From: Eutreptiella sp. 'Long Island Sound 2002'
Lineage: Eukaryota; Euglenozoa; Euglenophyceae; Eutreptiales; Eutreptiaceae
Direction: 5' to 3'
Assembly (NCBI GenBank): GCA_964036045.1
Contig: OZ038380.1
Coordinates: 171,863,245 to 171,927,244 of the forward strand
Length of the DNA stretch: 64,000 nucleotides
Part shown: positions 1 to 11,165 of the stretch, piece after piece
Numbering within the stretch: the stretch's first letter is position 1
Layout: each line of letters starts with the position of its first letter
Translations under genes and position numbers: made by a program
Notes under the pieces: generated by a model
Database searches by the model: none
Seen by the model: only the letters and a program-made list of their open reading frames with translations
What the model was told of the DNA's origin: nothing

Positions 1-177
1 CATTTTGAGCCCACTTTGGGGCATTTTGGTCCCTCAGAATTCCAAGAAAACCTTGAAAGTGGGCCTCGTGGTGATGGGGTTGACTTGCAAGCTGATTTCA
101 CTTTGTTAAGAGCCATCAATGTGTGAATCATTCTTGATGTCCCTCACCAGTCATAGCTGATGTTCCCTCCCCCACCA

Positions 178-300
178 GCTCGGTCCCAATATTCAGTCTT
201 GATTAGGGTTAGTGTCAGGGTCAGGGTTAGGTGTAGCGTTAGGAGCAGGCTGAGGGTTGGGGTGGGCAGTAGAGTCAAGGTTGGGTTCAAGGATAGTGTT
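178..300 (+). repeat. Degenerate TTAGGG-like short repeats
   Basis: Several imperfect copies of gggtta/gggtca follow each other just left of the 3.46-kb tandem array (for example gattagggttagtgtcaggg). They resemble eroded interstitial telomere-type repeats, but the copies are too few and too irregular to claim a telomere. A two-copy relative, ctaaccctaacc, is at about 17609-17620. Confidence 0.3.
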
Positions 301-1046
301 GGGGTGCTCCAGCGCCTAGGCGGGCAGGGGTGCTATGTGGGCAAGGGGAATGAAAAAAAATTTTCAGGCGCCTTTGGCGCCACCTAATTTATGGCCGGTA
401 GCTATTGACACTTCGTAACTAAGTGGGCCCGGAGGGATGAGAGGGGGGGGGGGGGGGGGTCACGTACCCAAACCGGGGAAACGGCCCACCCGTGGAGAGG
501 GGAGGGGAAGGTTTGAGGGGCAGGGGGTGCCATTGGCCTGCACAGGGGGTCATGGGGGGGGGGGCATCACTCCACAGTTCAACCATTCCAAAATGGTGGT
601 TACCCAGCCCTTGTGGTCCTAAGTGGGACAAAGTGGGACCCTATCAAAGTTTTAGTTTGGCCAAAAACCAGCCCTCATCTGAAAAACATTGCTAGATCCA
701 AAGGTGTCCAAATTCATCACCGACCATCACACATATCAATTGTAAACCTTCATAGACCACCCCCTCAAGAGAAGCACAGTCAAAATTAGAAAGGGCGATG
801 TACAGCTGTGAACAAACAGCGTGCATCATGTTTTCCTTCCAGTGCCTTTGGCACCAATGGTCGATGTAGGCGTGAGGAGTTGACCCACCCACACCAACCT
901 GAGCCCAAATGCCCCCCCATCCCCCCCCCCCCCCCGAAAAGATGCATGCAGCCGCAGCCCCAACCCGTCTTCTAGTGAAGACCCAGGGATCTGGCCAGGC
1001 CTGCGCTTGAAGAAAAGGCAGTCTAAAGGAGGTCCCAGGCGCCGTG

Positions 1047-1235
1047 GCAAAACGGTTGGGGACAAACTCGGGCGGCTGCAGAACAGTTAGGATGAAGTCG
1101 GGCGGTTGCACAACGGTCAGGGACAACCTCGGGCGGTTACAGAACGGTTGGCAAACTCGGGCGGTTGCAGAATGGTCAGGGAACAAACTCGGGCGGTTGC
1201 AGAACGGTTGGGACAGAATTGGGCAGACACAAAAC
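1047..1235 (+). repeat. 33-bp minisatellite, cggttg-rich
   Basis: Five to six imperfect copies of a roughly 33-bp unit containing tcgggcggttgcagaacgg. The same array recurs in the next units at about 4510-4698 and 7974-8162. Its core word gcggttg reappears in short clusters throughout the window. Confidence 0.85.
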
Positions 1236-1338
1236 GTTTTGCAAGCTGGGACAGACGTGAGCCGTTTGGACGAAACGGACCCTCAGTGCAGAAGGGAGAG
1301 GGTGAATCTGTTCCGGAACAGGTCTGGTCATGGCATAC

Positions 1339-1572
1339 CTTGTGAGTGCGTGAATGCCCATCCAGGCGTGGGAAGGGGTGGTCAGGGGACTCGTTCAGGC
1401 ACTCCACGCCTTTCCAATCCACGTGTGCGGGGCCGGCGAAGAGGTTGACGTCGAGCTTGTGCGCGAACTGATACGTCGCATTGTGCCCCAGAAGGGCGTC
1501 CAGGTTTGGGCGCGCAGGACCGCCCTCGTGGTCTGGCGGGGGCTGAGACGGATCCGGTGCTTTGGGAGGCAT
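1339..1572 (-). pseudogene. Orphan first exon of a PITH-domain gene (unit 1)
   Basis: This exon is the unit 1 copy of the first coding exon described for the PITH genes at 3396-5035 and 6859-8499. It starts with ATG at 1572, reads 78 codons and ends on an AAG|GTATG donor at 1339. The conserved PITH opening motif (DWKGVECLNES) is present. No matching second exon exists to its left, because unit 1 begins at 286 and the flanking DNA is unrelated. The copy is therefore probably not a working gene, unless sequence beyond the window start supplies a partner exon. The coding bases look the same as in the other two copies. Confidence 0.6.
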
Positions 1573-1867
1573 GCGGCAATGCAATAGTCAGTTGCACATG
1601 AGTCTGTGGGGGCGGTGCGCACGATTGTCCGGGGAGTGGAGGTGGGAGGGTAAGATGGTCAAGGGCGAAGGTGCGTCACACCACCAACACCAACAACATA
1701 TTCTGGCATTTTGCATATGGTGCGCGGTATTTGGGGGGCATTGCCGTGCTGGCAGCCGTCGGTGTTAGACCCAGGAGTATGAACCCCCTCAACAACAGGA
1801 TATTTGGGAGTGTTTGGAGGCAACTCTCAGTATTCCAACCTGGGATCATGGGTCATTGTGCTCTAAC

Positions 1868-1919
1868 CAGAGTCCTGGAGCAGGGGAACTGTCACCTTGG
1901 CACCGTTGTGCACAGCGAA
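1868..1919 (-). other. Short exon-like segment in the tandem unit
   Basis: A pyrimidine-rich acceptor (ccttgctgtgcag) precedes an open stretch reading FAVHNGAKVTVPLLQDS and a GTTAGA donor-like site at 1867. Copies lie at 5331-5382 and 8795-8846. It is upstream of the PITH start codon on the same strand, so it could be a 5' exon or a relic of another gene. No family is recognised. Confidence 0.3.
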
Positions 1920-2443
1920 CTGCACAGCAAGGGAGGAGATGCGGCATGTGCTTTCTTGGGGGGCGGGGTCGTTGCAACAAATGTTCATGATGCATTGCAT
2001 GTACAAGCGCCTGGAGAGATGCCCCCCCACCGGTTCCCCCACTCCCGCCCAGTTAAAGCATCCTAAACCTCCCGCCCTACCCCCACCACTGAAAATGTTA
2101 TGAGTGCCACTGAACTGCAAAAAAAATATAACTCTTGGGTTTTTTGGGGGGGGAGTGGGGGGGGCGGGGTCTTTGAAAAAAAAGTTCATGATGCATTGCA
2201 TATACAAGAGCCTGAAGAGATGCCCCCACATTCCCCTACTCCAGCCCACTCAAAGCATCCTGAACCTCCCGCCTGCCAGCAATACACCAATACTGCTATC
2301 TCACCCGATAGGTGGGTGCTGGCTTTGGTGTATGCATGATGGAGTATGCCATACCCAGTGTGTTGCCTCCTTGACCATCCTGTACCACGCCTATCCGCAG
2401 CACTGCACCGCAGTTTTGTGCCTGTCTTCAGCGCCTTGCACTC

Positions 2444-2611
2444 TCAAACTGGCGGAGTGCCTATAGTGCTGCAGTGCGCTTTTTGCACCAGATCCTCCTT
2501 GATCAGCACCTGCTCGTTCTTAATCTCAGCCAGATCCTCCTCACGTCCTGTGCAAGCTAGACCAGGGCATCTTGTGCAGTCGGGGCGGCACGACTTGGGC
2601 GACGCGCAGCC
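2444..2611 (-). CDS. Cysteine-rich exon-like ORF in the tandem unit, unrecognised
   Basis: Behind a possible acceptor (cacttctgtgcag), an open frame runs to a stop at 2444. It starts with six cysteines (DGCASPKSCRPDCTRCPGL, then ACTG) and continues as a charged helical stretch (REEDLAEIKNEQVLIKEDL). The cysteine spacing could hold metal, but I cannot match it to a named domain. Identical copies are at 5907-6074 and 9371-9538. The DNA just downstream on this strand (2268-2470) recurs in diverged form at 10925-11165 behind a different ORF. It may be an exon of an older gene carried along in the repeat. Function unknown. Confidence 0.3.
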   Translation of the reverse strand, partial: GCASPKSCRPDCTRCPGLACTGREEDLAEIKNEQVLIKEDLVQKAHCSTIGTPPV

Positions 2612-2680
2612 ATCTGCACAGAAGTGTCTGTAGAGAAGTGGACAAGGAAGGCCCCGGCAAATAAAGGGGGCCAAGGCATG

Positions 2681-2806
2681 ACTGCATGGGAACCAATCAA
2701 AGCTGCAGGGGAACCAATCGAAACTGCGATGGAACCAATCAAAACTGCATGGGAACCAATCAAAGCTGCGGGGGAACCAATGGAAACTGCGTGGGAACCA
2801 ATCAAA
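2681..2806 (+). repeat. 21-bp minisatellite (six copies)
   Basis: The unit is close to gggaaccaatcaaagctgcat. Copies of the whole array are at 6144-6269 and 9608-9733. Read on the minus strand, every unit carries ttcccNtgcag, which resembles a 3' splice acceptor repeated every 21 bp. The period is a multiple of three, so all frames stay open and give seven-residue repeats. Confidence 0.9.
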
Positions 2807-3395
2807 AAGAAAGCATGCCTAGATTGTCATGCGTCAAGGTGGCCACAATATTAGCACTATGCTAGGCCGGCAATCTAGACCCAATAACAGTGAGATTGCC
2901 AGCATGTGCACCTGATCAGCCACCGGGAAGGGTCTTGCAACATGTCCAAGTACCTATTCTTGCCAGTCATCTGCCGGTGGGGATGTGCTTTTGTTTTGCT
3001 TTTGCTTCTCCGGCCCAGAGTATGTCACGACCTTCAGGTCACTGCAGCATACTACTACAGCACACTACAAGTGCGGAGCTACCCGGGTGTTTGCAGATTC
3101 ACCAGTTTTGAGAGTCACTCTTTTTGCCAGTCGCGGGACGTGACACCTGCTGCACCTCATCCACAGTTGGGCCCCACAGTGTAGGTGTGCGGGTCACCAC
3201 ATTCAGCACAGTCCTTTTCAGTGCATTGGCCACAGGGGAAGGTTTACGCCGAAATTTGCCCAATCCTGGCACACCATCCCCCCCTTGCCCCTCCTCTAGA
3301 GGGGACCAATGAGACAGAAAATCTGTTCCACACATCAGCAAGCGCGTTCGCAGAGGGGCCCTGCTGTCCATCACACACGCCACGTCGACACAAAC

Positions 3396-5035
3396 CTTTG
3401 GGGCATACTCCAAATGGCCAACGGCTGCCTTCATGCATATGGCCCGCACTTTGCACTTGTGTTTAAAGGGGATGCGGATCAATATCTCTGGATCTGCATC
3501 GCTCTCAAAATAAGTCTGTCCCTACCACAGAAACGAGTTGGATGTGCAGTGAGCAACTGACCGTTCTGGAAAAGCCAGGGCATTGCAATGGCAGAAGGGA
3601 ATGAGCCAGGAACAGGCCAACCCATGGGGGTTCTGAAATAATTCCTGCAGAAGGGGGGGGGGGGGCATCCCATCCAGATCCTTGCTGCAGAAGGTAATCC
3701 TCCATAAACCAGGTTCCAGAAATGGTTTCAAGGATAGTGTCGAATTGGGTTCAAGGATAGTGTTGGGGTGCTCCAGCGCCTAGGCGGGCAGGGGTGCTAT
3801 GTGGGCAAGGGGAATGAAAAAAAATTTTCAGGCGCCTTTGGCGCCACCTTATTTATGGCCGGTAGCTATTGACACTTCGTAACTAAGTGGGCCCGGAGGG
3901 ATGAGAGGGGGGGGGGGGGGTCACGTACCCAAACCGGGGAAACGGCCCACCCGTGGAGAGGGGAGGGGAAGGTTTGAGGGGCAGGGGGTGCCATTGGCCT
4001 GCACAGGGGGTCATGGGGGGGGGGGCATCACTCCACAGTTCAACCATTCCAAAATGGTGGTTACCCAGCCCTTGTGGTCCTAAGTGGGACAAAGTGGGAC
4101 CCTATCAAAGTTTTAGTTTGGCCAAAAACCAGCCCTCATCTGAAAAACATTGCTAGATCCAAAGGTGTCCAAATTCATCACCGACCATCACACATATCAA
4201 TTGTAAACCTTCATAGACCACCCCCTCAAGAGAAGCACAGTCAAAATTAGAAAGGGCGATGTACAGCTGTGAACAAACAGCGTGCATCATGTTTTCCTTC
4301 CAGTGCCTTTGGCACCAATGGTCGATGTAGGCGTGAGGAGTTGACCCACCCACACCAACCTGAGCCCAAATGCCCCCCCATCCCCCCCCCCCCCCCCCGA
4401 AAAGATGCATGCAGCTGCAGCCCCAACCCGTCTTCTAGTGAAGACCCAGGGATCTGGCCAGGCCTGCGCTTGAAGAAAAGGCAGTCTAAAGGAGGTCCCA
4501 GGCGCCGTGGCAAAACGGTTGGGGACAAACTCGGGCGGCTGCAGAACAGTTAGGATGAAGTCGGGCGGTTGCACAACGGTCAGGGACAACCTCGGGCGGT
4601 TACAGAACGGTTGGCAAACTCGGGCGGTTGCAGAATGGTCAGGGAACAAACTCGGGCGGTTGCAGAACGGTTGGGACAGAATTGGGCAGACACAAAACGT
4701 TTTGCAAGCTGGGACAGACGTGAGCCGTTTGGACGAAACGGACCCTCAGTGCAGAAGGGAGAGGGTGAATCTGTTCCGGAACAGGTCTGGTCATGGCATA
4801 CCTTGTGAGTGCGTGAATGCCCATCCAGGCGTGGGAAGGGGTGGTCAGGGGACTCGTTCAGGCACTCCACGCCTTTCCAATCCACGTGTGCGGGGCCGGC
4901 GAAGAGGTTGACGTCGAGCTTGTGCGCGAACTGATACGTCGCATTGTGCCCCAGAAGGGCGTCCAGGTTTGGGCGCGCAGGACCGCCCTCGTGGTCTGGC
5001 GGGGGCTGAGACGGATCCGGTGCTTTGGGAGGCAT
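3396..5035 (-). CDS. PITH-domain protein, PITHD1-like (exons in units 2 and 1), partial
   Basis: Two exons are visible. Exon 1 is 5035-4802: ATG, 78 codons, ending AAG|GTATG in phase 0. Exon 2 is 3515-3396: acceptor gtagggacag, 40 codons, ending CCAAAG|GTTTGT, also phase 0. Joined, they give a short N-terminal extension, then DWKGVECLNES, then YFESDADPEILIRIPF and EYAPK. This is the first third of a PITH domain, which folds as a beta-sandwich and binds the 26S proteasome in TXNL1; PITHD1 itself has been linked to RUNX1 control. The 62 residues before ECLNES resemble the short N-terminus of PITHD1, not the thioredoxin domain of TXNL1. The intron is about 1.29 kb and crosses the boundary of the tandem units. 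The rest of the domain was not found; if the exon 2 donor is ignored, the frame runs to a stop at 3099. Codon use is GC-rich in exon 1. Confidence 0.6.
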
Positions 5036-6858
5036 GCGGCAATGCAATGGTCAGTTGCACATGAGTCTGTGGGGGCGGTGCGCACGATTGTCCGGGGAGT
5101 GGAGGTGGGAGGGTAAGATGGTCAAGGGCGAAGGTGCGTCACACCACCAACACCAACAACATATTCTGGCATTTTGCATATGGTGCGCGGTATTTGGGGG
5201 GCATTGCCGTGCTGGCAGCCGTCGGTGTTAGACCCAGGAGTATGAACCCCCTCAACAACAGGATATTTGGGAGTGTTTGGAGGCAACTCTCAGTATTCCA
5301 ACCTGGGATCATGGGTCATTGTGCTCTAACCAGAGTCCTGGAGCAGGGGAACTGTCACCTTGGCACCGTTGTGCACAGCGAACTGCACAGCAAGGGAGGA
5401 GATGCGGCATGTGCTTTCTTGGGGGGCGGGGTCGTTGCAACAAATGTTCATGATGCATTGCATGTACAAGCGCCTGGAGAGATGCCCCCCCACCGGTTCC
5501 CCCACTCCCGCCCAGTTAAAGCATCCTAAACCTCCCGCCCTACCCCCACCACTGAAAATGTTATGAGTGCCACTGAACTGCAAAAAAAATATAACTCTTG
5601 GGTTTTTTGGGGGGGGAGTGGGGGGGGCGGGGTCTTTGAAAAAAAAGTTCATGATGCATTGCATATACAAGAGCCTGAAGAGATGCCCCCACATTCCCCT
5701 ACTCCAGCCCACTCAAAGCATCCTGAACCTCCCGCCTGCCAGCAATACACCAATACTGCTATCTCACCCGATAGGTGGGTGCTGGCTTTGGTGTATGCAT
5801 GATGGAGTATGCCATACCCAGTGTGTTGCCTCCTTGACCATCCTGTACCACGCCTATCCGCAGCACTGCACCGCAGTTTTGTGCCTGTCTTCAGCGCCTT
5901 GCACTCTCAAACTGGCGGAGTGCCTATAGTGCTGCAGTGCGCTTTTTGCACCAGATCCTCCTTGATCAGCACCTGCTCGTTCTTAATCTCAGCCAGATCC
6001 TCCTCACGTCCTGTGCAAGCTAGACCAGGGCATCTTGTGCAGTCGGGGCGGCACGACTTGGGCGACGCGCAGCCATCTGCACAGAAGTGTCTGTAGAGAA
6101 GTGGACAAGGAAGGCCCCGGCAAATAAAGGGGGCCAAGGCATGACTGCATGGGAACCAATCAAAGCTGCAGGGGAACCAATCGAAACTGCGATGGAACCA
6201 ATCAAAACTGCATGGGAACCAATCAAAGCTGCGGGGGAACCAATGGAAACTGCGTGGGAACCAATCAAAAAGAAAGCATGCCTAGATTGTCATGCGTCAA
6301 GGTGGCCACAATATTAGCACTATGCTAGGCCGGCAATCTAGACCCAATAACAGTGAGATTGCCAGCATGTGCACCTGATCAGCCACCGGGAAGGGTCTTG
6401 CAACATGTCCAAGTACCTATTCTTGCCAGTCATCTGCCGGTGGGGATGTGCTTTTGTTTTGCTTTTGCTTCTCCGGCCCAGAGTATGTCACGACCTTCAG
6501 GTCACTGCAGCATACTACTACAGCACACTACAAGTGCGGAGCTACCCGGGTGTTTGCAGATTCACCAGTTTTGAGAGTCACTCTTTTTGCCAGTCGCGGG
6601 ACGTGACACCTGCTGCACCTCATCCACAGTTGGGCCCCACAGTGTAGGTGTGCGGGTCACCACATTCAGCACAGTCCTTTTCAGTGCATTGGCCACAGGG
6701 GAAGGTTTACGCCGAAATTTGCCCAATCCTGGCACACCATCCCCCCCTTGCCCCTCCTCTAGAGGGGACCAATGAGACAGAAAATCTGTTCCACACATCA
6801 GCAAGCGCGTTCGCAGAGGGGCCCTGCTGTCCATCACACACGCCACGTCGACACAAAC

Positions 6859-8499
6859 CTTTGGGGCATACTCCAAATGGCCAACGGCTGCCTTCATGCA
6901 TATGGCCCGCACTTTGCACTTGTGTTTAAAGGGGATGCGGATCAATATCTCTGGATCTGCATCGCTCTCAAAATAAGTCTGTCCCTACCACAGAAACGAG
7001 TTGGATGTGCAGTGAGCAACTGACCGTTCTGGAAAAGCCAGGGCATTGCAATGGCAGAAGGGAATGAGCCAGGAACAGGCCAACCCATGGGGGTTCTGAA
7101 ATAATTCCTGCAGAAGGGGGGGGGGGGGGCATCCCATCCAGATCCTTGCTGCAGAAGGTAATCCTCCATAAACCAGGTTCCAGAAATGGTTTCAAGGATA
7201 GTGTCGAATTGGGTTCAAGGATAGTGTTGGGGTGCTCCAGCGCCTAGGCGGGCAGGGGTGCTATGTGGGCAAGGGGAATGAAAAAAAATTTTCAGGCGCC
7301 TTTGGCGCCACCTTATTTATGGCCGGTAGCTATTGACACTTCGTAACTAAGTGGGCCCGGAGGGATGAGAGGGGGGGGGGGGGGGTCACGTACCCAAACC
7401 GGGGAAACGGCCCACCCGTGGAGAGGGGAGGGGAAGGTTTGAGGGGCAGGGGGTGCCATTGGCCTGCACAGGGGGTCATGGGGGGGGGGGCATCACTCCA
7501 CAGTTCAACCATTCCAAAATGGTGGTTACCCAGCCCTTGTGGTCCTAAGTGGGACAAAGTGGGACCCTATCAAAGTTTTAGTTTGGCCAAAAACCAGCCC
7601 TCATCTGAAAAACATTGCTAGATCCAAAGGTGTCCAAATTCATCACCGACCATCACACATATCAATTGTAAACCTTCATAGACCACCCCCTCAAGAGAAG
7701 CACAGTCAAAATTAGAAAGGGCGATGTACAGCTGTGAACAAACAGCGTGCATCATGTTTTCCTTCCAGTGCCTTTGGCACCAATGGTCGATGTAGGCGTG
7801 AGGAGTTGACCCACCCACACCAACCTGAGCCCAAATGCCCCCCCATCCCCCCCCCCCCCCCCGAAAAGATGCATGCAGCTGCAGCCCCAACCCGTCTTCT
7901 AGTGAAGACCCAGGGATCTGGCCAGGCCTGCGCTTGAAGAAAAGGCAGTCTAAAGGAGGTCCCAGGCGCCGTGGCAAAACGGTTGGGGACAAACTCGGGC
8001 GGCTGCAGAACAGTTAGGATGAAGTCGGGCGGTTGCACAACGGTCAGGGACAACCTCGGGCGGTTACAGAACGGTTGGCAAACTCGGGCGGTTGCAGAAT
8101 GGTCAGGGAACAAACTCGGGCGGTTGCAGAACGGTTGGGACAGAATTGGGCAGACACAAAACGTTTTGCAAGCTGGGACAGACGTGAGCCGTTTGGACGA
8201 AACGGACCCTCAGTGCAGAAGGGAGAGGGTGAATCTGTTCCGGAACAGGTCTGGTCATGGCATACCTTGTGAGTGCGTGAATGCCCATCCAGGCGTGGGA
8301 AGGGGTGGTCAGGGGACTCGTTCAGGCACTCCACGCCTTTCCAATCCACGTGTGCGGGGCCGGCGAAGAGGTTGACGTCGAGCTTGTGCGCGAACTGATA
8401 CGTCGCATTGTGCCCCAGAAGGGCGTCCAGGTTTGGGCGCGCAGGACCGCCCTCGTGGTCTGGCGGGGGCTGAGACGGATCCGGTGCTTTGGGAGGCAT
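6859..8499 (-). CDS. PITH-domain protein, PITHD1-like (exons in units 3 and 2), partial
   Basis: Second copy of the gene at 3396-5035, made of exon 1 in unit 3 (8499-8266) and exon 2 in unit 2 (6978-6859). Both exons are identical in reading to the first copy as far as I can see: same ATG, same AAG|GTATG donor, same gtagggacag acceptor, phase 0 on both sides. The frame after exon 2 is open to a stop at 6562. Downstream exons for the second half of PITH were not recognised, so either they are strongly diverged, lie in unexpected places, or the copies are dead. Two near-identical genes head to tail would share regulation if the region upstream of each ATG holds the promoter; no TATA-like element was seen there. 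Confidence 0.6.
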
Positions 8500-9977
8500 G
8501 CGGCAATGCAATGGTCAGTTGCACATGAGTCTGTGGGGGCGGTGCGCACGATTGTCCGGGGAGTGGAGGTGGGAGGGTAAGATGGTCAAGGGCGAAGGTG
8601 CGTCACACCACCAACACCAACAACATATTCTGGCATTTTGCATATGGTGCGCGGTATTTGGGGGGCATTGCCGTGCTGGCAGCCGTCGGTGTTAGACCCA
8701 GGAGTATGAACCCCCTCAACAACAGGATATTTGGGAGTGTTTGGAGGCAACTCTCAGTATTCCAACCTGGGATCATGGGTCATTGTGCTCTAACCAGAGT
8801 CCTGGAGCAGGGGAACTGTCACCTTGGCACCGTTGTGCACAGCGAACTGCACAGCAAGGGAGGAGATGCGGCATGTGCTTTCTTGGGGGGCGGGGTCGTT
8901 GCAACAAATGTTCATGATGCATTGCATGTACAAGCGCCTGGAGAGATGCCCCCCCACCGGTTCCCCCACTCCCGCCCAGTTAAAGCATCCTAAACCTCCC
9001 GCCCTACCCCCACCACTGAAAATGTTATGAGTGCCACTGAACTGCAAAAAAAATATAACTCTTGGGTTTTTTGGGGGGGGAGTGGGGGGGGCGGGGTCTT
9101 TGAAAAAAAAGTTCATGATGCATTGCATATACAAGAGCCTGAAGAGATGCCCCCACATTCCCCTACTCCAGCCCACTCAAAGCATCCTGAACCTCCCGCC
9201 TGCCAGCAATACACCAATACTGCTATCTCACCCGATAGGTGGGTGCTGGCTTTGGTGTATGCATGATGGAGTATGCCATACCCAGTGTGTTGCCTCCTTG
9301 ACCATCCTGTACCACGCCTATCCGCAGCACTGCACCGCAGTTTTGTGCCTGTCTTCAGCGCCTTGCACTCTCAAACTGGCGGAGTGCCTATAGTGCTGCA
9401 GTGCGCTTTTTGCACCAGATCCTCCTTGATCAGCACCTGCTCGTTCTTAATCTCAGCCAGATCCTCCTCACGTCCTGTGCAAGCTAGACCAGGGCATCTT
9501 GTGCAGTCGGGGCGGCACGACTTGGGCGACGCGCAGCCATCTGCACAGAAGTGTCTGTAGAGAAGTGGACAAGGAAGGCCCCGGCAAATAAAGGGGGCCA
9601 AGGCATGACTGCATGGGAACCAATCAAAGCTGCAGGGGAACCAATCGAAACTGCGATGGAACCAATCAAAACTGCATGGGAACCAATCAAAGCTGCGGGG
9701 GAACCAATGGAAACTGCGTGGGAACCAATCAAAAAGAAAGCATGCCTGGATCGTCATGCGTCAAGGTGGCCACAATATTAGCACTATGCTAGGCCGGCAA
9801 TCTAGACCCAATAACAGTGAGATTGCCAGCATGTGCACCTGATCAGCCACCGGGAAGGGTCTTGCAACATGTCCAAGTACCTATTCTTGCCAGTCATCTG
9901 CCGGTGGGGATGTGCTTTTGTTTTGCTTTTGCTTCTCCGGCCCAGAGTATGTCACGACCTTCAGGTCACTGCAGCAT

Positions 9978-10420
9978 TTCAACAGCTGCAGCGCAAGGAG
10001 ATGTGTGGATGTGGGTTGGAGAGCCGTGCAGGGGCAGTAGGGGGCGGGCGGTAATACATTTGGGTTTGCGCGGGCGCTGCCATACTGGCGGAATGACACC
10101 AAAAATGGTCCCACGTGCCATTAAAAAAACAAAGGTCCATCCCAACCAATATAGCTCCGAAAATGCCTCAGGTACTTTCTCATGGCCAAATGGACCCTGG
10201 CGATGTGATTTCAAAAATGTTATGAGTGCCACGGAACTGCCAAAAGAATTCAGTTTTGGGGTACTCTGGCGGGGCAGGGTCTTTGAAAAGAATGTTTATG
10301 ATGCATTGCATGTACAAGAGCCTTGAGAGATGCCCCCCCCCCGTTCCCCCACTCCCGCCCACTCAAAGCATCCTGAACCTCCCACCCTACCCCCACCAGT
10401 CGGCCGCCCACGATCCCTCC
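9978..10420. repeat. Diverged relatives of tandem-unit segments
   Basis: After the breakpoint at 9977 the sequence changes, but 10205-10395 again resembles 2085-2275 and 1960-2090 (word catgatgcattgcatatacaag and its surroundings). These are older copies of a short dispersed repeat also present twice inside each 3.46-kb unit. No gene is recognised. Confidence 0.6.
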
Positions 10421-10559
10421 AGGCTCTCCAGGCCTCCAGGTGGTGCATGGGTGGTTGGGTATGGATCTGCTTAGGGCCCATCACCGCGGCCCACAGGGCC
10501 ACACTGCACCAAGCAAAGGCCAAGGTGCGCAAGGGGGGGGGGTGGTTCCTGACAGGCTC

Positions 10560-10811
10560 AATGCCCAGCTAGGCCTCTGTCGCCATACCTCCATTGGTCC
10601 AAGAGGGGGCTGCTGGTGAGCACAAGAGTGCCCTGATACTCTGGCGGGGGGTTGCGGTCCGCAGCGCTGCCTTTGGGCCACAATCAATGCAGCTGCCATG
10701 ATGGTCTTGCCCATGCCCACCTCCGTGGCCAGTATGCCTCCATTGGGAGGCCCCCTCCATTTTATTGCATACAGCAACGTTCAATGCTTTGGGCATCCAA
10801 TTTGGCTTCAC
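10560..10811 (-). pseudogene. SNF2-family ATPase fragment, frameshifted
   Basis: On the minus strand one frame reads GGILATEVGMGKTIMAAALI, the Walker A motif (motif I) of SNF2-type DNA translocases, where the usual form is GGILADEMGLGKT. About 30 codons later motif Ia appears as GTLVLTSSPLLDQW, but in a different frame. The shift falls in or near a C-rich run at about 10640-10650 (minus: aaccccccgcc), so a single-base change there is the likely break. Upstream is a short match to the usual lead-in (LYAIKW). No later helicase motifs were found. The spacing and the tryptophan after motif Ia fit the Rad5/Rad16/HLTF side of the family, but the fragment is too short to be sure. It is a gene relic or carries a sequencing indel. 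Confidence 0.6.
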
Positions 10812-10924
10812 CGGGCTCTTACATCATATGCAATGTTTTTGCACGTATCCGTTGTCACACTGCAAGACCTTGCAAGATCGCACCACAAAATAAGCACACA
10901 AACAAAATGTTATCTGAAGCTGAC

Positions 10925-11165
10925 ATTGGTGGGCCACACTGCCCAGCAATGCACCAATACTGCCATCTCACCCGATAGGTGGGTGCTGGCTTTGGTGTGT
11001 GTATAATGGAGTATGCCATACCCAGTGTGTTGCCTCCTCCACCATCCCGTACCACGCCTATCCGCAGCACTGCGCCGCAGTTTCATGCCTGCCTGTCTTC
11101 AGCACCTTGCACTCTCAAACTGGCGCAGTGCCTATAGTGCTGCAGTGCGCTTTTTTCACCAGATA
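10925..11165. repeat. Diverged copy of 2268-2480
   Basis: The stretch from cagcaatgcaccaatactgc to gtgcgctttttt follows 2268-2480 closely, with scattered substitutions. It shows that part of the 3.46-kb unit existed as an older dispersed repeat before the recent triplication. Confidence 0.8.

Larger units (their letters stand above)
286..9977. repeat. Tandem triplication of a 3.46-kb unit
   Basis: Unit 1 is 286-3749, unit 2 is 3750-7213, and unit 3 is 7214-9977, truncated at the place equivalent to 3050 of unit 1. The period is 3463-3464 bp. By eye the copies differ only by a few substitutions (for example near 1587, 2821 and 9748) and by lengths of G or C runs, so the duplication is recent, or partly an assembly effect. 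Each unit holds a 33-bp minisatellite, a 21-bp minisatellite, first-exon sequence of a PITH gene, and several short dispersed repeats. The left edge lacks the second PITH exon, so the leftmost gene copy is incomplete. Confidence 0.95.

Noticed and set aside
178-300. Chromosome end or telomere
   Set aside because: The repeats are too irregular and too few, and unique sequence lies on both sides.
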